In this document: positions 17,102-25,232 of the stretch, one piece after another
Layout of the letters: each line of letters begins with the position of its first letter
Position numbering within the stretch: the stretch's first letter is position 1
The notes under the pieces: generated by a model
The model's database searches: none
Told to the model about the DNA's origin: nothing
What the model saw: the letters and a program-made list of their open reading frames with translations, nothing else
NCBI RefSeq assembly: GCF_900239975.1
Contig: NZ_LS992154.1
Span: 62,001-126,000 of the forward strand
DNA: 64,000 nt
Reading direction: 5' to 3'
Origin: Chlamydia poikilotherma
GTDB taxonomy: Bacteria; Chlamydiota; Chlamydiia; Chlamydiales; Chlamydiaceae
Program-made: the position numbers and the translations under genes

Positions 17102-18334
17102 ATGGGATCTCCAATTTCAGGTGGTGGAGGCGCTGAACCTCCATGGAAAGATCTATTTAAGGATACCTCGACAGAGGGCGATGATGCTGATTTAGACGAT
17201 CGCATTTCTGATCATGTTAGCTCTATTTTTGATGATCAAGGGGCGGAGTGTGGTATTCCCGAAACTAATGCTTCTGAGGAAATGAATAGTGACCTTCAAG
17301 GTAGAATACATTCAGAACCTCAGGAAGGTTTCTTTAGGAATATACTCGCTAGGATTCGTAACGCAGTTCGTGGGTTATGGTATAACAGATTAGGATTTTC
17401 TTGTTTGTCAAGACGCGAAGACTTTTCTAAAAGTTATGCTGATCTTTTTAAAGAAACAGATTTGCCCGCAACAGCTGTTGCGGAAGCTAAATCAGCTCCA
17501 GCAGCTACATTAGGGTGTTGCGCATCTATAAGACAATTCTTTATAAAAGCATTTAAAAAAATGTGCTGCTGCATCGCTAGAAGATGTACAGAATCTTCCA
17601 TAGATTTTTGTGGTGCAGATCCTGAAGGTCCTGAGGGTACTATGGCACTTGCGTTAATGCTACGCATGTCATGTAGATGGTCTTCAGAAGAAGAACTTCT
17701 TTATCAATCGCAAAATAAAGGGATTGATGCCTTTCTAGCCATGGGAACAGCTTCTGTTGCAAGTACTGTAGAAGCAATAGCTATTTTAACAAATTTTGAA
17801 GACATTCTAAAAGGAGAGAGAGTACAAGATCCTGTAGCAACAGTTCGGGGTATCGCGAAACTTTCTTCGTTGCCTTATGATAAAACAATTAACTGCAGCA
17901 CAGCTATAAAAACTCTCCAAGAAGCTGATGCCGATTACGACTATACACTTATACTGAATTTGGCTGCACGTCTTGATAATCTCGCGAATAAGGGATATGA
18001 AGAAGTTATTATAGTTAGAGAAATTCTCTCGTCTTTACGCTATACGCATACAACTTTAATGGGAGAGTATCTCAATTTGTGGGGAGATGATTCTTTACAA
18101 ACAAGTCAGCAAATTCCCATAAATTATGATTTAGTCGTGACTATTGTTAAAAACAACTTGCCTGATTTGGAAGAGGCGTATCGCAATAATCGTACAGAAT
18201 ATGAGAAAAAACTTAACGATATAATAGGGAACTTTTTCTTTCTCTATGAAAATAGAGCATCTAGGTTAAGAAGGTTGTATCAAGGCAATATGGAAAATCC
18301 TCAAGATATAGTAGACGAAGATAGGGGTCAGTAA
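17102..18334 (+). CDS. Putative type III secreted effector with cysteine cluster (CT695 position)
   Basis: This 410-residue protein is encoded nine bases after the previous gene and is probably co-transcribed. There is no Sec signal. Visible parts are a Gly-rich, acidic N terminus; a DLFKDT motif at 17-22 repeated as DLFKET at 114-119; an amphipathic basic segment at 76-94 (GFFRNILARIRNAVRGLW) resembling residues 52-70 of its neighbour; and a cysteine-rich basic patch at 139-170 (CC, then KKMCCC, then Cys162 and Cys170) suited to lipidation or membrane contact. The 175-410 part is helical and contains QDPVA and LMGEY, loosely matching QDPVA and LIGEY in the upstream protein. It occupies the CT695 position. 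Function is unknown. Confidence 0.68.
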   Translation: MGSPISGGGGAEPPWKDLFKDTSTEGDDADLDDRISDHVSSIFDDQGAECGIPETNASEEMNSDLQGRIHSEPQEGFFRNILARIRNAVRGLWYNRLGFSCLSRREDFSKSYADLFKETDLPATAVAEAKSAPAATLGCCASIRQFFIKAFKKMCCCIARRCTESSIDFCGADPEGPEGTMALALMLRMSCRWSSEEELLYQSQNKGIDAFLAMGTASVASTVEAIAILTNFEDILKGERVQDPVATVRGIAKLSSLPYDKTINCSTAIKTLQEADADYDYTLILNLAARLDNLANKGYEEVIIVREILSSLRYTHTTLMGEYLNLWGDDSLQTSQQIPINYDLVVTIVKNNLPDLEEAYRNNRTEYEKKLNDIIGNFFFLYENRASRLRRLYQGNMENPQDIVDEDRGQ

Positions 18335-18421
18335 AACTGTTATTTTTAGAAATAAAAATAATGCAATAATATTTCCTCTAAAGAATAAGCAAAAAGAAAA
18401 CGATACAGCCGTATTCTTCCG

Positions 18422-19576
18422 ATGATGTTGGACTTGCGATTTTCTACAGACTATTACTTGCGTGTTATCGAATTAGCTATTCGTGATGAGTCACGTACAC
18501 TTGTCTATAATAAGAAACAATCCCTTTTAGAAACTTGGCCTATAAATGCGGCTCTTTCTCCTGATCAAGATGGTATGAAAGAAACCATCCAAAAAGTAAT
18601 TCAGGAACTTTTTTCCCGTTCTGTGATTTCCTATTCCCTATCGGGGAGACTCCTTTCTATTATTGACATGCGTTTACGGCAAGAAAGGCCTTACACACGT
18701 ATTTTATATAGAATATTTCGTAAAGATACTTTTGAGAGAAAACAGACTATTGTTAAAAAGCTCTTATTGTTAAAAAACATTATTTTTCTAGAGCGTCAAC
18801 GTCCTTTAAATAAAATCTCCCATGTGGCCAGTACTGTATTTAGCAAGGAAAAAACAAATTTCTCTTCCTGGGAAGATTTTACTCATGATGTCGAAATGCC
18901 TACAGAAGACATGGATATGAGCTCTTCAGTAAAAGACGGTTTTGCTGCGGAATCTTCTTCGCAAGTAGTCATGGAAGCTTTAATGACCTTTCTAGAAAGC
19001 CAAAATACTTACCTCCCCTTAAGTTTGGAGCTTTTAGATCAGTTTCTTTCTGAAAAGGTGTTAGCTTTGCACACATTATCAGAAAGAAATTTTCATCTAT
19101 TGACAGAACTCAAAGATCTCTACACATTAAGTCGTGAAGATTTTCAAGCAGTTATCGGTGGTATTGTTACAGATTCTCTTTCTGATGTTCTTACAAATTC
19201 TCTGGTAGGGTCTCAATTACTTACTCCCCAAGGGAAAGCTATGGTAAGTACCTGGCAAGAAGTTGCTGAATTTTCTCCTAAAGAGACTGTCTTTGCTCAA
19301 GGATTTCTAGCAGAGATCCTTCGACGTATTGTATCTGAGGATTTAAAAACCATTGTTTCGGTGGCTAATGACGCCACCCCAGAACAGATTGGCAGAATGT
19401 ATAGCATTCGTGATTGTAGCCCGGGGTTGTGGTTGAAAATGATGCGGATACTCTTAATGCGCTGGCTTCTGGACTTTGATGATAGGGTATACTCTTCATT
19501 AAAAAAAAGTATTCACTATTACACGCCACAACCAACTTTATGGCAGCAAATTTTATGTATGTTTAAAAAGTTTTGA
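18422..19576 (+). CDS. Chlamydia-specific hypothetical protein (CT696 position)
   Basis: A 384-residue protein of unknown function. It is mostly helical, with no signal peptide or clear transmembrane span, an acidic low-complexity linker near 155-175 (EMPTEDMDMSSSVKDG), and a Trp/Leu/Arg-rich C terminus (LWLKMMRILLMRWLLDF) that may be membrane-active. Two ATGs, 18422 and 18425, could start it; neither has a clear ribosome site. It is assigned by order (pgk, CT694, CT695, CT696) rather than by domain. Its 3' end is the last gene before the synteny change. Confidence 0.7.
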   Translation: MMLDLRFSTDYYLRVIELAIRDESRTLVYNKKQSLLETWPINAALSPDQDGMKETIQKVIQELFSRSVISYSLSGRLLSIIDMRLRQERPYTRILYRIFRKDTFERKQTIVKKLLLLKNIIFLERQRPLNKISHVASTVFSKEKTNFSSWEDFTHDVEMPTEDMDMSSSVKDGFAAESSSQVVMEALMTFLESQNTYLPLSLELLDQFLSEKVLALHTLSERNFHLLTELKDLYTLSREDFQAVIGGIVTDSLSDVLTNSLVGSQLLTPQGKAMVSTWQEVAEFSPKETVFAQGFLAEILRRIVSEDLKTIVSVANDATPEQIGRMYSIRDCSPGLWLKMMRILLMRWLLDFDDRVYSSLKKSIHYYTPQPTLWQQILCMFKKF

Positions 19577-19668
19577 TATTCTTCTTTTCAAGTTTCATTT
19601 TTTCTATTTAGAGAAAGGACTTTAAATAGGTATTTTTTCTTTTAGGGTTTTTTCAAAGGAAAATAACG

Positions 19669-19690
19669 CGAAAAAGTGTATGCTTTTTCG
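19669..19690 (+). promoter_or_regulatory. Hairpin between ribosome site and start of fmu
   Basis: CGAAAAAG (19669-19676) pairs with CTTTTTCG (19683-19690) around TGTATG. The AAAGGA ribosome site is at 19655-19660, about 33 bases before ATG 19693; folding the hairpin would bring it within normal reach. No T-tract follows, so a terminator is less likely. Confidence 0.35.
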
Positions 19691-19692
19691 TT

Positions 19693-20808
19693 ATGGTTCC
19701 TTTTCGTCTACATCATTTATACACATTACTTAATGAGCTTTATACCACACCTATTGGTGAGGTAAATCGTGTGGCTCTGTATTTTAAACAGCACCGTTCT
19801 TTAGGTTCTAAGGATCGTCAATGGATGAGTACGCGTATTTTTGCTATCTTGCGTCATCGACGGTTATTAGAAGCGCTTATCCAACAAGATAATCAGGAAG
19901 TTACCCCCGAGACTTTAGTGGCTAAAGTCGAAGAGGGAGCTCTAGACAATATTGAAAAATACCAGGATTTTCCTTGGCCTGTGCGTTATTCTATATCTGA
20001 TGATCTTGCCGAGTGCTTGATTGAAGATTATGGTCAGGAAAGAGCTAAGGAACTCTCTGAGATTTTTCTTCAGGAAGCTCCTTGTGCTATTCGTGTGAAT
20101 ACACGACGAACTTCTGTGGAAGATCTTCAAAAGTGTTTAGAATATCCCAGTGAGCCAGGATCTGTCCCAGGTTCTTTACGTTTTGATAAGCGTTATCCCT
20201 TGCAACACAGTGCAGCCTTTCATCGAGGCCTATTTGAAGTTCAAGATGAATCATCTCAGAAAATCACTTTAGATATTCCTATAAGTAAAAAAGATCGTAT
20301 TTTAGATTTTTGTGCAGGAGCTGGAGGGAAAAGTCTGATTTTTGCCGAGAGAGCGCATCACGTTGTTCTACATGATAGTCGTAAGGATGTTTTAGACGAG
20401 GCAAAACAACGTTTGCGTAGGGCGGGAATAAGGAACTTTTCTATAGGAGAGCAACATCTAAGGAGAAATAGCTTTTCTATCGTAGTTGTTGATGCTCCTT
20501 GTACAGGAACAGGAGTATTTCGACGATATCCTGAAAAGAAAAGCCAATTTTCTAAAAAACTTCTCATTACATTCTCAAGAGTACAAAGAAAGATTCTTAG
20601 AGAAGCTATGAATTACGTAAAACCTGGTGGGAAGCTCGTCTACATTACCTGCTCTTTACTTTCAGAAGAAAATGAAAAGCAGGTTGCTTTCATGAAATCT
20701 TTAGGATGGGAAGAAGAACGTCATATGCACACTGCATTATCATCAGAAAGTGGAGACGGCTTTTTTTCCGCCCATTTTGTTCGCAAAAGCAGAGAAGCTT
20801 CTGTATAG
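19693..20808 (+). CDS. fmu: RsmB/Fmu-family RNA (cytosine-5) methyltransferase
   Basis: A 371-residue SAM-dependent m5C RNA methyltransferase of the NOL1/NOP2/Sun family, probably acting on 16S rRNA. The N terminus has a short NusB-like region (SLGSKDRQWMSTRIFAILR). The catalytic domain shows the SAM loop LDFCAGAGGKS, motif IV DAPCTGTGVFRRYPE with one catalytic Cys, and motif VI TCSLL with the other. At 371 residues it is shorter than E. coli RsmB (429), mainly in the N-terminal part. It matches CT553, which in C. trachomatis is not next to CT696. It is convergent with the next gene, eight bases apart. Confidence 0.87.
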   Translation: MVPFRLHHLYTLLNELYTTPIGEVNRVALYFKQHRSLGSKDRQWMSTRIFAILRHRRLLEALIQQDNQEVTPETLVAKVEEGALDNIEKYQDFPWPVRYSISDDLAECLIEDYGQERAKELSEIFLQEAPCAIRVNTRRTSVEDLQKCLEYPSEPGSVPGSLRFDKRYPLQHSAAFHRGLFEVQDESSQKITLDIPISKKDRILDFCAGAGGKSLIFAERAHHVVLHDSRKDVLDEAKQRLRRAGIRNFSIGEQHLRRNSFSIVVVDAPCTGTGVFRRYPEKKSQFSKKLLITFSRVQRKILREAMNYVKPGGKLVYITCSLLSEENEKQVAFMKSLGWEEERHMHTALSSESGDGFFSAHFVRKSREASV

Positions 20809-20816
20809 AATTTGAC

Positions 20817-21179
20817 CTAAGCCATGTTCATGGTGAGGGTCATCACTCTGTGCTTGATAATAATCAACAATAAATTATGACATTCTCCAGATGCTTGGGG
20901 AAATTTATCAAATTGTAATAAGATGTGCAGAAGATTCAGAGGATCATTCCAAATTTCAGGACGTTTTAATGCAAATATTACCTGTTTTAGAAAGTAAGTG
21001 TGCTGCTCATCTTTTATAACTTTTGGATCTTTCCAAAAATACCACGAAGATGTTGTCGGAGCATCATTTCTAGAAATACACAATGTAGTAGATACTAAAG
21101 TCTCGGAAATTTCTTCTCCAATTCCTGCCATAGGTAGGAAAATAGAAGCGAGCAAACTGCAAATTAGAGATTTGCGCAT
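20817..21179 (-). CDS. Small exported hypothetical protein (CT552 position)
   Basis: A 120-residue protein with a clear N-terminal signal (MRKSLICSLLASIFLPMAG, probable cleavage near residues 19-22), so probably periplasmic or outer-membrane associated. The mature part has no recognised domain. It is transcribed with, or shortly after, dacF on the same strand and keeps the CT551-CT552-CT553 order. Confidence 0.7.
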   Translation of the reverse strand: MRKSLICSLLASIFLPMAGIGEEISETLVSTTLCISRNDAPTTSSWYFWKDPKVIKDEQHTYFLKQVIFALKRPEIWNDPLNLLHILLQFDKFPQASGECHNLLLIIIKHRVMTLTMNMA

Positions 21180-21259
21180 AATATTCCTTATTATCTCAAT
21201 AATACCTACGTAGTTTATGCAAAAATCAGGTTTTTAATAAGCTAAAAGAAAGAGTTATA

Positions 21260-22561
21260 TCATAGGTAATATCGAGATGATTTCCTGCGATGTACGCGTG
21301 TTTTCCTATAATATAGAAGTACTAATGTTAAAATAATGTATGTTCTGTATGAAGTGACAATACGCTTAGCATACAAACAAATTTTTTGGACGATAGAAGG
21401 ATGAATCGTATCTGGAGCATAAAGGGGTTCAGCACGAACCTTCTCACCAGAGAGATTGCGAAATACCCAATGACCAAGAAGATCCCCCTTTTGAATAGGA
21501 AGCTTTGTTGCATGAGGAACAAAAGAAATTGTTCGGGGCTCTTCTCCCTCAGAAGCATAGAAATCATAATAGATACCATTAGGTAAAGGAACAGAAATTT
21601 TCCCTAAAAGTCCCAAACGCAAGGCATATTTTTCTGTCGGGGGGATGAGATATCTTCGTAAAGCAGGTTCATTGAAAATCCCCTCACATAAAGCTATAAC
21701 ATCTTCATAAAGCTCCCCCATAGCAGGATAACCGGCGGCTATAGTAATAATAGAGCGGCCATGTTTTTTCGCTGCAAAGATAAGATTTTTCCCCGCATCT
21801 TTTGTTGTCCCTGTTTTTCCACCTAATGCAGGAGGATAGTAATAGGTAGATCCGGGAAGAATAAGTTTATTTGTAAGATTTAAGACTCTCTCTTGGCTCA
21901 AGTTTGTCGCGGCCATTTTATAATTGGTAGTGCGAATAACCTGACGAAATAAAGGTTCTTTTAGACCCTCACGCATAATAGAGGTTAAATCGCGAGCTGT
22001 TGTGTAGTGATTAGGGTGATGCAAGCCATGAGGGTTATTAAAATGCGTATGTGAGCAGCCTATCTCATTCAGGAAGCTATTTAATTGCTTCATAAATTCG
22101 GTTACAGACCCCGAGCAGGCCATCGCGAGAGTATTAGCAGCGTCGTTAGCCGAACAGATTAGCAAGGCGTGAAATAGGTCCCATCCCGACACCTCTTCTT
22201 TATTTTGCAGTTGTATTGTCACACCGTCAGTTTCTAGCCAATGTGGTGGGCTGCGATAGCCCGATTGTTTTTTAGCCTGAGGGGTAATTGAAGCAATAGC
22301 ATCTTGTTTTACAGTAATGAAGCGATTCAGAATATCGGGATGTTTTCTTAAGATAAATAGCGCTGTGGCAATCTTTGTCATGCTTGCAGGATAAATTCTT
22401 TTGTCTATGTCTTTAGCATAAAGTACCTTACCAGTTTCAGATTGAATGATAGCTAGGGCATTTCCTCGTATTTCAGGAAAAGATATATCCGCATAAGAAG
22501 GGATCATAAAGATGCCTGCAAAAAAACCAATCAGTCCAGATCTAAAAAAAACTCTTATCAT
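21260..22561 (-). CDS. dacF: D-alanyl-D-alanine carboxypeptidase DacF
   Basis: This 433-residue penicillin-binding protein (PBP5/DacF class) trims terminal D-Ala from peptidoglycan stem peptides. The active-site triad of motifs is intact: SMTK at 60-63, SAN at 137-139, KTG at 249-251. An N-terminal signal (1-24) exports it, the mature C-terminal region after 300 matches the PBP5 beta domain, and a hydrophobic stretch near 405-420 (YIILTLVLLYY) followed by a basic tail can anchor it in the inner membrane. It is divergent from the next plus-strand gene. Confidence 0.92.
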   Translation of the reverse strand: MIRVFFRSGLIGFFAGIFMIPSYADISFPEIRGNALAIIQSETGKVLYAKDIDKRIYPASMTKIATALFILRKHPDILNRFITVKQDAIASITPQAKKQSGYRSPPHWLETDGVTIQLQNKEEVSGWDLFHALLICSANDAANTLAMACSGSVTEFMKQLNSFLNEIGCSHTHFNNPHGLHHPNHYTTARDLTSIMREGLKEPLFRQVIRTTNYKMAATNLSQERVLNLTNKLILPGSTYYYPPALGGKTGTTKDAGKNLIFAAKKHGRSIITIAAGYPAMGELYEDVIALCEGIFNEPALRRYLIPPTEKYALRLGLLGKISVPLPNGIYYDFYASEGEEPRTISFVPHATKLPIQKGDLLGHWVFRNLSGEKVRAEPLYAPDTIHPSIVQKICLYAKRIVTSYRTYIILTLVLLYYRKTRVHRRKSSRYYL

Positions 22562-22671
22562 TATAGGGATTTTGATAGCTTGTTACTTAGGGTTGAATCT
22601 TCGCTTAAGTCTGAGAAAGCTCTTGACGCCTCTTAAAATAAAGAATTACCATGAGTGAGAGGGAAAACGCT

Positions 22672-23094
22672 ATGAGTTTAGATTTTTTAGAAGAATTTTA
22701 CCGTCGGGCTATTTGCAACAAAGGAACGGCGTTTCCTGAGGGCTTCGTGGATATTGCCGATGTCCTGTCTCATTCTGCGTCTGAACTTAAAGTTGACTCT
22801 ATTAGCGATCTTCCTGTTAATAATTTCATCATTGCAGAATCTGCAGATAAACTCACTTTATTTAATGCGGATTTTGCTGTTTGGCTAGTTCCGGAGCTTG
22901 TCCAAGGAGAGGCAGTTACTCGGGGATATATTGCTTTATATGATTCTGTGGGAGATTATACTCCAGAAATGGCATTTCAAGCTTCTGGGGAATACAATCA
23001 ATCTGCATTGATTCTTGAGGCACTTCAGATATATCTACAAGATATAAAAGATACTGAAAGCGTATTACGTTCTTTCCGTTTTAATCAAGATTAG
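22672..23094 (+). CDS. Chlamydia-conserved hypothetical protein (CT550 position)
   Basis: A 140-residue acidic, soluble protein with no signal peptide or recognised domain. I start at ATG 22672 (MSLDFLEEF), which has GAGAGGG about nine bases upstream; an ATG at 22651 would add seven residues. Its stop is one base from the convergent rsbW stop. Function is unknown; the position next to rsbW is conserved in gene order. Confidence 0.65.
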   Translation: MSLDFLEEFYRRAICNKGTAFPEGFVDIADVLSHSASELKVDSISDLPVNNFIIAESADKLTLFNADFAVWLVPELVQGEAVTRGYIALYDSVGDYTPEMAFQASGEYNQSALILEALQIYLQDIKDTESVLRSFRFNQD

Positions 23095-23095
23095 T

Positions 23096-23521
23096 TCAAT
23101 TATTATGGATTTTTAAATGTACGATATTAGAGTCTCCGTGTCTTTCATACTGAAATTCATCTACAGAGTTTTTTGCTAAGAAAATTCCTAATCCACCAAG
23201 CTTTCTCTCATCTAAAGGAAGTTGATTTTGAATATCGATAGATGCAGTTAAAGGATTGAAAGACGGTCCATTATCTTTGATAGTTACTTGCAAAGCTTCT
23301 TTATCTCCATCACAACAAATGATTATGTTTCCAGGAGATGTCGCTTCTTGATATGCATAGGAAATAATATTGACGAGTAGCTCTTCACAGGCAAGCTCTA
23401 GCTTTAATAATTTCTCTTTCGGGAATGTTTTTAGCTGTCCTGTCCCTTTGACGAAGTCTAGCATATTGTGAAGTTCACTAAGGAGTGCCGGAAAGACTGC
23501 TTCTCCATCAGAAGAGGTCAT
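23096..23521 (-). CDS. rsbW: Anti-sigma factor serine kinase RsbW
   Basis: This 141-residue GHKL-type ATPase has the N box ELACEELLVNIISYAY, the G1 box DNGPSFNPL and the G2 region LGGLGIFLAK. In Bacillus, RsbW binds sigma-B and phosphorylates its antagonist; in Chlamydia it is the switch kinase of the Rsb partner-switch network, whose antagonists are encoded elsewhere. I start at ATG 23521 with AGGT upstream; an ATG at 23539 would add six residues. It overlaps the end of the LptE-like gene, so it is translated from the same minus-strand transcript as the two lipoproteins. Confidence 0.87.
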   Translation of the reverse strand: MTSSDGEAVFPALLSELHNMLDFVKGTGQLKTFPKEKLLKLELACEELLVNIISYAYQEATSPGNIIICCDGDKEALQVTIKDNGPSFNPLTASIDIQNQLPLDERKLGGLGIFLAKNSVDEFQYERHGDSNIVHLKIHNN

Positions 23522-24107
23522 AATATACCTGTTGAACAATAGTCTCGGCTAAATGAGCGTATAACACACGCCAGGCGCTCTTAATAGCCTCATTATGCAT
23601 TTCAAATTGACCTAAAGCAAATTGTTGAGCGTTCACCATGCCTAAATCAGGTTCAAAATCAAAGGAGACTGATCTTCTTGATACACAGTCATCGATTACG
23701 ACTTTCCCCGAATGTCTGTCAATAAGTTGTATTTTCGCAGATATAGATAAACGCCCCTCACTAGAGACAATAAAATGTCTCGGGGTCTTATCATCAATTT
23801 TATTTGGGGGATACGTAAAACCTGTATTCTCGTCAACTTCATTCAAAAGTTGTACCTTGAGAAGATAACGAGCGCAGCTTTCACCATTGCGGACAGAAAG
23901 AGAACGTTTTCCTAATTCATAGATGAGAGCTGATGTCAATTGACCTAGGGAATCCTTATCAATAGGAGAGAGATAAATGCCTTCAGAACGTATCGAGCAG
24001 CCTAAATTTGATAAAGTTGCTGACGAATTTATGATAGTATATCCACTGCAAGAAGACAGTCCCAAGCTGGACAAACAAAAAAACAAGGCAAAAACTAGTG
24101 TATGCAT
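23508..24107 (-). CDS. LptE-like outer-membrane lipoprotein (CT548 position)
   Basis: A 199-residue probable lipoprotein: the signal sequence ends in a lipobox LGLSSC, with Cys20 the lipidated residue, followed by SGYTI. The layout of a GY near the lipid anchor, a conserved SPI segment, an LTSALIYELGKRS helix and a later YLLKVQLL strand resembles LptE, the plug of the LPS export barrel LptD. That assignment is inference; overall identity is low. No clear ribosome site precedes ATG 24107, which lies 16 bases after the upstream BamD-like gene. Confidence 0.6.
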   Translation of the reverse strand: MHTLVFALFFCLSSLGLSSCSGYTIINSSATLSNLGCSIRSEGIYLSPIDKDSLGQLTSALIYELGKRSLSVRNGESCARYLLKVQLLNEVDENTGFTYPPNKIDDKTPRHFIVSSEGRLSISAKIQLIDRHSGKVVIDDCVSRRSVSFDFEPDLGMVNAQQFALGQFEMHNEAIKSAWRVLYAHLAETIVQQVYYDLF

Positions 24108-24123
24108 GAGAAATATCTTAAAA

Positions 24124-25080
24124 CTAAGAAGAATGTTTTGCTATTCTATTTAGTCGTTTATGACACTTAGCTACTAAAGATGACTCAGGATAGTTATCAA
24201 TAGCTGTGGTATAATAGATACTCGCAGCATGAGGTTTCTTTTTCTTTTCATAAAAACGTCCAGTAGCATAGAGCCCTGAAGCATAACGTTCACACATAGA
24301 GCGTACGTTTGAAGAAACAACATGAGTTAAAGGGTGGTTGGGATGTTGCTTTTTGATAGCCTCTTCATTGATCTTTGCCAAATTTAAATATTGCACATTA
24401 TGAGGCTCTTTTTGTGCTTGCATAAGATAAATTTCTGAAAGACGAACAAAGGATTTTGGAGACAATGAGTGGGGAGCAAATTGTAGTGTTAATTTTTTAA
24501 AAGTTTTAATGGCTTCAGAAAAATCTTTTTTGATAACGAGTAAATCACCCTTAAGATACAAAGCTTGAGCTCCTAAGTCTTTATTAGGAAAAGCTGTGAG
24601 TATTTCATCATAAATACGTAAGGCATCAGCATCAGCATTAGCGAGTTTAGGGAATCCTTCTAAAAGGAACACACGTTTGCGTTTCCCTTGAGTGAAGCTC
24701 TTTGCTATAGAATATTTCATCAAAAACAATTCTTCAGAATAATTAGCTTCAGGAAGTTGCATATAAGTTGCAAAAGCTTTTTCAGCTAAATCTGGTTGAC
24801 CATTTTTGAAATAACATACTCCAGTTAAGTACAAAGCTTCAGTATATAAAGGATCTTTTGGAAAATGATGAGTAACCATACCAAAACAAAGTAAGGCTTT
24901 ACGATAACTCTGTCGTTCTAAATAGTTCTTCCCTTCCAAAATATATTCTTCCGGAGAGTGTTTAGGTACAAACTTTTGAGGAGATAGTTTCCCAGAAAAA
25001 GGTTCAAAAGAAATCGGCCTGGCGTGGCATCCAGAACACAAAAGTAGTAATAAAACAACAAACTGTAAAACAGATTTCAT
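24124..25080 (-). CDS. BamD-like TPR lipoprotein (CT547 position)
   Basis: A 318-residue probable lipoprotein: hydrophobic signal then LLCSGC with Cys18 as the lipid attachment residue. The mature part holds several TPR-type repeats (RKALLCFGMVTHHFPKDP, LTGVCYFKNGQPDLAEKAF, GDLLVIKKDFSEAIKTFKK), the arrangement found in BamD/ComL, the assembly factor for outer-membrane barrels. A BamD role is inference. It is first of a minus-strand operon with the LptE-like gene and rsbW. A consensus promoter lies upstream (25114-25143). Confidence 0.65.
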   Translation of the reverse strand: MKSVLQFVVLLLLLCSGCHARPISFEPFSGKLSPQKFVPKHSPEEYILEGKNYLERQSYRKALLCFGMVTHHFPKDPLYTEALYLTGVCYFKNGQPDLAEKAFATYMQLPEANYSEELFLMKYSIAKSFTQGKRKRVFLLEGFPKLANADADALRIYDEILTAFPNKDLGAQALYLKGDLLVIKKDFSEAIKTFKKLTLQFAPHSLSPKSFVRLSEIYLMQAQKEPHNVQYLNLAKINEEAIKKQHPNHPLTHVVSSNVRSMCERYASGLYATGRFYEKKKKPHAASIYYTTAIDNYPESSLVAKCHKRLNRIAKHSS

Positions 25081-25099
25081 AAATCCGGCATGAAGCTAC

Positions 25100-25116
25100 G
25101 ATAACAAAATGTTATC
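25100..25116. promoter_or_regulatory. Operator-like inverted repeat at the BamD-like gene promoter
   Basis: GATAACA (25100-25106), AAA, TGTTATC (25110-25116) is a perfect 7-bp inverted repeat. It overlaps the -10 box and expected start site of the minus-strand promoter, which is where a repressor would bind. The cognate regulator is unknown. Confidence 0.45.
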
Positions 25117-25143
25117 ATAAAAAAGAAAAAGAGAATTTGTCAA
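25114..25143 (-). promoter_or_regulatory. Sigma-66 promoter for the lipoprotein-rsbW operon
   Basis: On the minus strand, TTGACA (25138-25143) is a perfect -35, and TATGAT (25114-25119), one mismatch from TATAAT, is the -10, with an 18-base spacer. Expected start is near 25107, about 27 bases before the gene. Confidence 0.65.
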
Positions 25144-25148
25144 ATCCG

Positions 25149-25177
25149 TTGTTTTTGTTTTGTTTACAAAATATAAT
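25149..25177 (+). promoter_or_regulatory. Sigma-66 promoter for the CT546-like gene
   Basis: TTGTTT (25149-25154), a 17-base spacer and a perfect TATAAT (25172-25177). Its -35 lies only five bases from the -35 of the divergent promoter. Expected start is near 25184, with a leader of about 50 bases. Confidence 0.6.
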
Positions 25178-25232
25178 TTTTTTATTTGATAAAACATTTT
25201 TTTATTTAGTAAAATAAATAAAAAGGTTTTTT

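Noticed and set aside
18340..18361. TTATTTTT/AAAAATAA hairpin after the second effector-like gene
   Set aside because: Stem is only A-T pairs with no T-tract, too weak to call a terminator.
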